Positions 58,749-64,000 of a stretch of 64,000 bases of DNA are shown here, piece by piece. The stretch is taken from positions 9,856,650-9,920,649 of the forward strand of contig CAIIXF020000002.1 of the NCBI GenBank assembly GCA_903813345.2. Direction: 5' to 3'. The first letter of the stretch is position 1. Each line of letters begins with the position of its first letter. The translations under genes were made by a program, and so were the position numbers. The notes under the pieces were generated by a model. The model had not been told where the DNA came from, searched no databases, and saw only the letters and a list, made by a program, of their open reading frames with translations. Source of the DNA: Owenia fusiformis. Taxonomy: Eukaryota; Annelida; Polychaeta; Sabellida; Oweniidae.

Positions 58749-59150
58749 TTGACATCGGATGATCCAATTATGTTGTTTTTGGACCATCCCGATATGAGCT
58801 CATTTTCGAATCATTACATTTTCCAACAAGATGGGGTTCCAAGCAATAGATCCCACATGATTTTTGTCAAATGTTTAAAGGAAAATGTGCCTAGATTCAT
58901 TCCCCCTTATCACTGCCTCCCCAGATCACCCTATTACCCAACGTCTACGACTACCGCGTATAGGGGGGACTAAGAGAATTGGTATACCATAAATCCTTAA
59001 GATCTATTCAGTCCCTCAAAGACAGAATTATTGAGAAGTGAAACTCATTGTCTCAACAGCATATCAAAGATGCCACTGACCAATTTAGGCCAAAATTGAG
59101 GGCTACAATTGATCAAAATGGTGGACATATTGAACATTTGTTTATGTAAA
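58749..59150 (+). pseudogene. Transposase catalytic fragment and C-terminus, broken
   Basis: 58749-58973 includes HYIFQQDGVPSNRSH, matching the FQQDGAP.H block around the second catalytic aspartate of Tc1/mariner-type DDE transposases, then CLPRSPYYP near the third acidic position, where the frame fails. After stops, 58980-59150 continues with LKDRIIEK and GGHIEHLF. The N-terminal half is missing. Confidence 0.75.
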
Positions 59151-59991
59151 TTAAGTTGACAGTAAAACTTGGTTTTTGCTACTTTTGGAAAACCCGTTTT
59201 GAAACGAAAATGACGTCATTTATATAAAGGACGCTGGTTGACAGACATTAACATAAATTTGAACTTATGATATACCACATTAAAGATGAGTAAATTCTCT
59301 ATCCACTGGTATATAATATGACATGTTTTCATCAAGAAAATCAATATCTATTTTCGAAATACGAGTGTCCCATTAATTGTTGCACCTTTAAGTGAAGAAG
59401 TACTGTAGTATACTGATGATTTCGCAGTCTTACAAGGAAAGGAAATACGTATCCGTTTTCGTAACTCACTTTATGAGTTCCTCCGCAGTGCTAATGCGAA
59501 ATCATGTCTTAAAATAACTCGAAAAGCTAAAGGTGTTTGGCTAGTGAACGTATAGTATCATGACCCCACAGATTGTTGCCCAATCTCAATTGGTTTTCCA
59601 GACACGGAATTTTCTTATACATTTATGCTAAGGGGCCAAGTAAACCCTGGGCGAAGTATTAAGCTAAAATCAAGCAAAACTGAGAACTAATTGCCTTAGG
59701 TGACATAAGGATACAAAACAATGTTTGATGTGTCATTTCATGATAATCTTCAGATGTCATACTTGACTACAGTCCTTCACAATCCCATATTGCATTAGCA
59801 TATTTCACTGCACAACGTTCATTTTGTTTGCTGTGTGCAAGCTCGTATACATTTGTGAATGCAACAGGAGATTATAGGAATTTGTGGATATAAACATTAC
59901 ATTAAAGCTGAGATTACCCCACATTTCCCGAATTGTCCCCAGGTCCGTTCAAGTCATAAAAGCTTTTTCCCAAAGATTTCGAAATATAATA

Positions 59992-60513
59992 TCAAGACAA
60001 CCGATTCTTAAAGCAACAATTGTTATACCAAGACAACCGATTCTTAAAGCAACAATTGTTATACCAAGACAACCGGTTGTTAAAGCAACAATTGTTATAC
60101 CAAGACAACCGATTCTTAAAGCAACAATTGTTATACCGGGACAACCAGGACAACCGGTTTTTAAAGCAACAATTGTTCTACCAAGACAACCGGTTGTTAA
60201 AGCAACAATTGTTCTACCAAGACAATCGGTTGTTAAAGCAACAATTGTTATACCAAGACAACCGATTCTTAAAGCAACAATTGTTATACCGGGACAACCA
60301 GGACAACCGGTTTTTAAAGCAACAATTGTTATACCAAGACAACCGGTTCTTAAAGCAACAATTGTTATACCAAGACAACCGGTTGTTAAAGCAACAATTG
60401 TTATACCAAGGAAACCGATTCTTAAAGCAACAATTGTTATACCAGGACAACCATGTTCTTAAAGCAACAATTGTTCTACCAAGACAACCGGTTGTTAAAG
60501 CAACAATTGTTAT
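59992..60513. repeat. 36-bp minisatellite
   Basis: About 14 units of acaattgttataccaagaca plus accggttgttaaagca, with two to three units lengthened by 9 bp (gggacaaccaggacaacc). Variants alternate in a repeated order, so higher-order duplication occurred. Frames stay open in three phases (192 codons with a 12-residue repeat in one) only because 36 is a multiple of three. Confidence 0.92.
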
Positions 60514-60544
60514 AGCCTAAGGATATTAGTGAATCATCTTAAGC

Positions 60545-60882
60545 ACCCCGGATTAGCCTTACAACGGTAAAGCCAGATACCGTTGTCACAAATGGAGGAC
60601 ATAACCGTTGTTTCAATTAGATTTTCATGAACTGTATGTTTAATAGAACACCTAGACTAAATTCCTTTGGAGCAATAATCAATCAAAGTGTCTCAATACT
60701 CATTGTTCAGTAAATATTGTTCTACCATCGAAATAAAGTCTTTAATTTAACCGATCAAAATGAGATACGGGACGACGGACACTTACTTAATGAGGACTAA
60801 GTGATAAAACAGTTGAAGCGACGGTTGTGTCCGCCATTTGTGACAACGGTATCTAACTTTACCGTAGTCAGGCTATTCCGGT
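60545..60882. mobile_element. Miniature inverted-repeat element with ~65-bp ends
   Basis: Left ccccggattagcc...acggtaaag..agataccgttgtcacaaatgg mirrors the right end (ccatttgtgacaacggtatct..ctttaccg...ggctattccgg). It is about 338 bp and non-coding. It abuts a second inverted-repeat element. Confidence 0.75.
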
Positions 60883-60891
60883 GTGGTTATT

Positions 60892-61274
60892 CTTTCCAGA
60901 AAACATTTTTTGAAAAATGCTATACCTGGCAATGTTATTTTCTGGTCCAAAATAACGAACGAGGGTGTGTGTGTGTTTCCTTGATTTTTTTCAGGAAAGC
61001 ATATTGTCTTCTTTTAGTAAACCTAGTAAGTGGTCAATGGCAATCCGGTGTCATTAAGAAATTTGGAGAAGAAATTGGAAAGGCAGCCATGTTGAATATT
61101 GATCTTGAAATATTGCCATTGACCTGTTACCAGGTTTACAAAAAAGAAGACATTGCAGGGATAATTCCTGAGAAAAGCAAGCAAGGAAATACACACATGC
61201 CTTCATACTTATTTTGAACCAGAAAAAAGCATGTGCAGGCATACCATTTTTTCAAAAATGTTTTCCTAAAGAAA
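60892..61274. mobile_element. Miniature inverted-repeat element overlapping a 138-codon frame
   Basis: 60892-60958 and 61207-61274 are imperfect inverted copies (gaaaacattttttgaaaaa; ttctggt.caaaata). A frame at 60801-61217 spans both this and the previous element's arm. It contains AMLNIDLEILPLTCYQVYKK and has no recognised motif, so I do not call it a gene. Confidence 0.5.
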
Positions 61275-61653
61275 TACCTTAACTCGTGTATTTCGAATGA
61301 CCCGTTCATTTAAAAAAAACTTTTGTCATTTTGGCGAAATTCACCTATAATAACGTGAGTCGGGGGTAGGCGGAGCAGGCAAAAGGATCTGTTTTGTTTG
61401 AATGTCCACATTTTTTAAATGTTGTCCTATTTATTCTACTAACAGTATCTAAAGTGTAGGTGTTCAACATCGTGTCCATCATGGTCTATACACCTCCGCT
61501 GTCTCACTACCGATTCCTCAAACAGATGGCGGAATCCATTTGTGAAATATCTGGCAATTGATCCTAGTATGGATGCCATAAGTTCTCCTAATAGGTCAAA
61601 TGATGAACTTCACGAAATGATTCCTCACCAATGCCATTCGCAAGAAGAGAGTA

Positions 61654-61935
61654 ATGAATAGAGAGCCAAGGAACCCTAGCTACTATACTTATCATGATGA
61701 TACTGCCCCCAGTAAGACCTTATATCTTGTCAAGAATATCATCTCAAACAAATTGAAGATAGGTCAACAAAACCAAACTCTCTACTCACCTGACAAGGCA
61801 CCTCTCGACTTTGCGGTTTCAGGCAGAATAGAGAATGATTTTTGTGGAATTCATCAATCGACCTTGGTAGAAATATTGAGATCTATACAAGGATCATTCG
61901 CCAGATATCCCAAATGGGTGTCCCCATCTGTTTGA
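61654..61935 (+). pseudogene. mariner-type transposase C-terminal fragment
   Basis: The frame contains HDDTAPSKTLYLVKNI and then LYSPDKAPLDFAVSGRIEND, matching the HDNA..H and YSPDLAP.D(F/Y) blocks that hold the second and third catalytic aspartates of mariner (DD34D) transposases. The N-terminal half is not readable in one frame upstream (61440-61650), and no terminal repeats were seen. It is a dead fragment. Confidence 0.7.
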
Positions 61936-61944
61936 GGATTAGCT

Positions 61945-64000
61945 AGTACCAGCGTGACCTACGACTGCTAAGAAAATTGACATTTTGTCTCGAGTAAAAT
62001 GTAAATCAGAGCTTTATGACAAATCAGATACTCAATATCTCACGAAAATAGAATGACTACTCAACAAGTTCTTGGTAGAGCAAATGCAAGAATGTATCCT
62101 TTAACGTCTCTCAAATTAACAAGCAACATGCTGCTTCCAGCGTGACGTTAGATCGATTCGAAAATTGACATTTCGTCTAGAGCGCAATTTAAATCCCAGC
62201 TTTACGACAAATCCTACAAATCAGATGCTCTATATCTGACGAATAGAATGACCAATCAATAAGTCCTTGGTAGGGCAAATGTAAAAATGTATCCTTAAAC
62301 ATATCACTAATTAGCAAATATCATGCTGTCACCAGCGTTACGTACGACTGCACCAAAAATCGACATTTCGTCCAGAGCACAAACTGCATAAGAGATTTAA
62401 GAGGAAATAGAAATAAGGTATATCACCAACGGGAATATCATTCATTAAGTCCATTCAAGAGCATATTTAAAAATATTTACTTAATCGTCTCACAAAATAG
62501 CAAAAGACTGGCTAGTAGCAGTGTGACTAACGGCTGGTCGGAAATTGACATTTCGTCTAAAGCGCAAACTGCATAAGCGATTTAAAACGAATTGGATATT
62601 ATATATCTCCCTAACAGAAAAGTCAATCAACAAATTAATCCTATGGCAAACGTAAAAATATATACATGAACGTCTCACAAAATATCAAACTAGTCACTGC
62701 TACAAGCGCGATGTACGACTGGTCCAAAAATTGATATTCCGTACAGAGCGCAAAGTAAATCAGAGCTTTATAACAAATTAGATACTCAATATCTCACGAA
62801 TATAATGAACAGTCGACAAGTCCTTGGTAGAGCAAATCCAAAAATATATCCTTAAAGTGATATGGCCTTCGTTTAAGGCATTTTTAGCAAAATCTATTGA
62901 ATATCACACGAAGAGCAATGTCTTACCTTGCTACTGGGGTAACTTCAGCTCATATTACTCAAGGATAGCGGAGATTTCTCATATTGAAGTGGGTACATTG
63001 AATTTGATTTCACATCGTCCACTTCGAATTTTGCACTCAAGTTGATGACGTCACCAAAGTATGTTTGTTTACACATTTTCTTGCATTTCGTTCAGAGCAA
63101 TATTGCATATAAAACTTGGGAGAAAATGTGACCTACTTTTGAAAAGAGTAATTTTCGTGTTCTGTACATAGTGATTACATAATGTTTTATTAATTATGTG
63201 TTCCTGATATAATAGTTATTCTTTTGCAAGAAAGAGATTCAGTGATTGTATAGAAAACCGTCAGAAATAAGTGGAACCTAGAAAATGAAAAAATTCTCCT
63301 AACCTCTCAATTGGAATAGCTCACAGGTCATAGCCTCGTTCTGATTATTAGTCACATGACCTTTGACTAGGGAATCCCAAACAATGTGCAAGTGTGAGCA
63401 AATTTATTTCTGTTGAAAACGCTGAATTGTGAAGTCAAAACACAACCAAGGTCAGTAAAAACGATGTTTATATGTACCAATGTGCTTTGGGATTCAGTTT
63501 TTCTTATTCATATGTAGGTTGAACTAACATTTCATCCATTCCACATTACTTTAACGTCTCTCAAAAAAACAACCAACATGCTGCTACCAGCGTAACGTAA
63601 CCGGTCCGAAATGCAGAGTGCAAACTGCATATTAAGCGATTTAAAACGAATTTGATATTATATATCTCCCTAACAGAAAAGTCATTCAACACATCCATCC
63701 TGTGGCAAACGTAAAAATATATACATAAACGTCTCATAAAAGATCAAACTAGTCGCTGCTAGCATGCTAGCAGCGCGACGGACATCTGGTCCGTAAATTG
63801 ACATTCCGTACAGAGCGCAAAGTAGATCAAAGCTTTATGACAAATTAGATACTCAATATCTTACGAATAGAATGAACACTCAACAGGTCCTTAGTAGAGC
63901 AAATGCAAAAATATATCGTTTAACGTCTCTCAAATTAATAACCAACATGCTGCTACCAGCGTAACGTAATACCTGTCCAAAATTGGCATTTAGTCTAGAG
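61945..64000. repeat. ~187-bp satellite running off the window end
   Basis: Units with ccagcgtgacgtacgactg, aaattgacatttcgtc.agagcgcaa and aacgtctctcaaa begin near 61951, 62138, 62333, 62518, 62703, 63587, 63770 and 63958. Units differ by 10-25 percent by eye. Alternation of more similar units suggests a higher-order pattern. The array is interrupted at about 62859-63549. Confidence 0.9.
62859..63549. other. Interruption of the 187-bp satellite
   Basis: The satellite breaks inside atccttaaa and resumes at aacgtctctcaaa. The ~690-bp segment has a short frame at its left edge (to 63045) and no visible inverted ends or target duplication. It could be a transposon fragment or a deletion-rejoining product. 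Confidence 0.55.

Larger units (their letters stand above)
58341..59393. mobile_element. Tc1/mariner-type fold-back derivative (TACAGGGTGGTCC end)
   Basis: The left end TACAGGGTGGTCC with a gggacactcg block is mirrored at the right (cgagtgtccc), though the right terminus has decayed. The long arms both contain the C-terminal part of a transposase gene, in opposite directions. The centre has part of the catalytic domain. This is what an inverted duplication of the 3' end of an internally deleted transposon would look like. Confidence 0.75.

Noticed and set aside
59884-60462. 192-codon frame with a 12-residue repeat
   Set aside because: It is a by-product of the 36-bp minisatellite; three phases are open and no start, splice or domain signals support it.
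60801-61217. 138-codon frame as a gene
   Set aside because: It spans the arms of two adjacent inverted-repeat elements and has no recognised motif.

Overview
This is AT-rich eukaryotic DNA with spliced genes, dense transposon debris and many satellite or minisatellite arrays. The one gene I can name is an ANKRD50 orthologue whose protein keeps vertebrate-like blocks and the same C-terminal residues as I recall for human ANKRD50. Together with the hAT, Tc1/mariner and piggyBac-like elements and a (TCCG/TCTG)n-bearing element, this suggests an invertebrate animal, probably marine; I cannot name the species. No tRNA, rRNA, CRISPR array or bacterial-type operon was seen.

Layout. 0-4.4 kb: intergenic, with a 30-bp minisatellite, a TTAA-flanked piggyBac-like miniature element and a 42-bp minisatellite. 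4.7-16.4 kb: ANKRD50 on the + strand in five coding exons (4710-6881, 10954-11139, 12212-12322, 12823-12958, 14909-16422), about 1372 residues: a P-loop NTPase module, about 17 ankyrin repeats and a Ser/Thr-rich tail ending ETPL. Its introns hold a tandemly duplicated exon fragment, a piggyBac-like element with a nested insert, and a 1.5-kb hAT element with a perfect 8-bp target duplication. A probable 3'UTR intron follows the stop codon. 18.5-31.6 kb: mostly nested miniature inverted-repeat elements; one 296-bp element carries a CCAAT/CRE/TATA arrangement. 32.0-40.2 kb: a tandem segmental duplication of units containing a 193-bp exon-like module with good splice sites, a block with CCAAT, octamer and CRE motifs, and a 39-bp minisatellite; a diverged copy lies at 43.6-46 kb. 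40.2-41.3 kb: a ~158-bp satellite. 48.0-48.3 and 56.8-57.1 kb: broken LINE reverse-transcriptase fragments. 48.8-53.9 kb: a fold-back structure about 5.1 kb long whose arms contain ~349-bp tandem units. 58.3-59.4 and 61.6-61.9 kb: broken Tc1/mariner transposases. 60.0-60.5 kb: a 36-bp minisatellite. 61.9 kb to the window end: a ~187-bp satellite.

Only ANKRD50 is confidently functional. The most informative features elsewhere are paired filled and empty sites: several insertions sit in one copy of a repeat while the sister copy in the same window still shows the uninterrupted sequence, so element ends can be read directly. I found no convincing new multi-gene system. The closest candidates for undescribed structures are the fold-back at 48.8-53.9 kb, the promoter-bearing miniature element at 22.2 kb, and the amplified exon-like modules at 32-40 kb.
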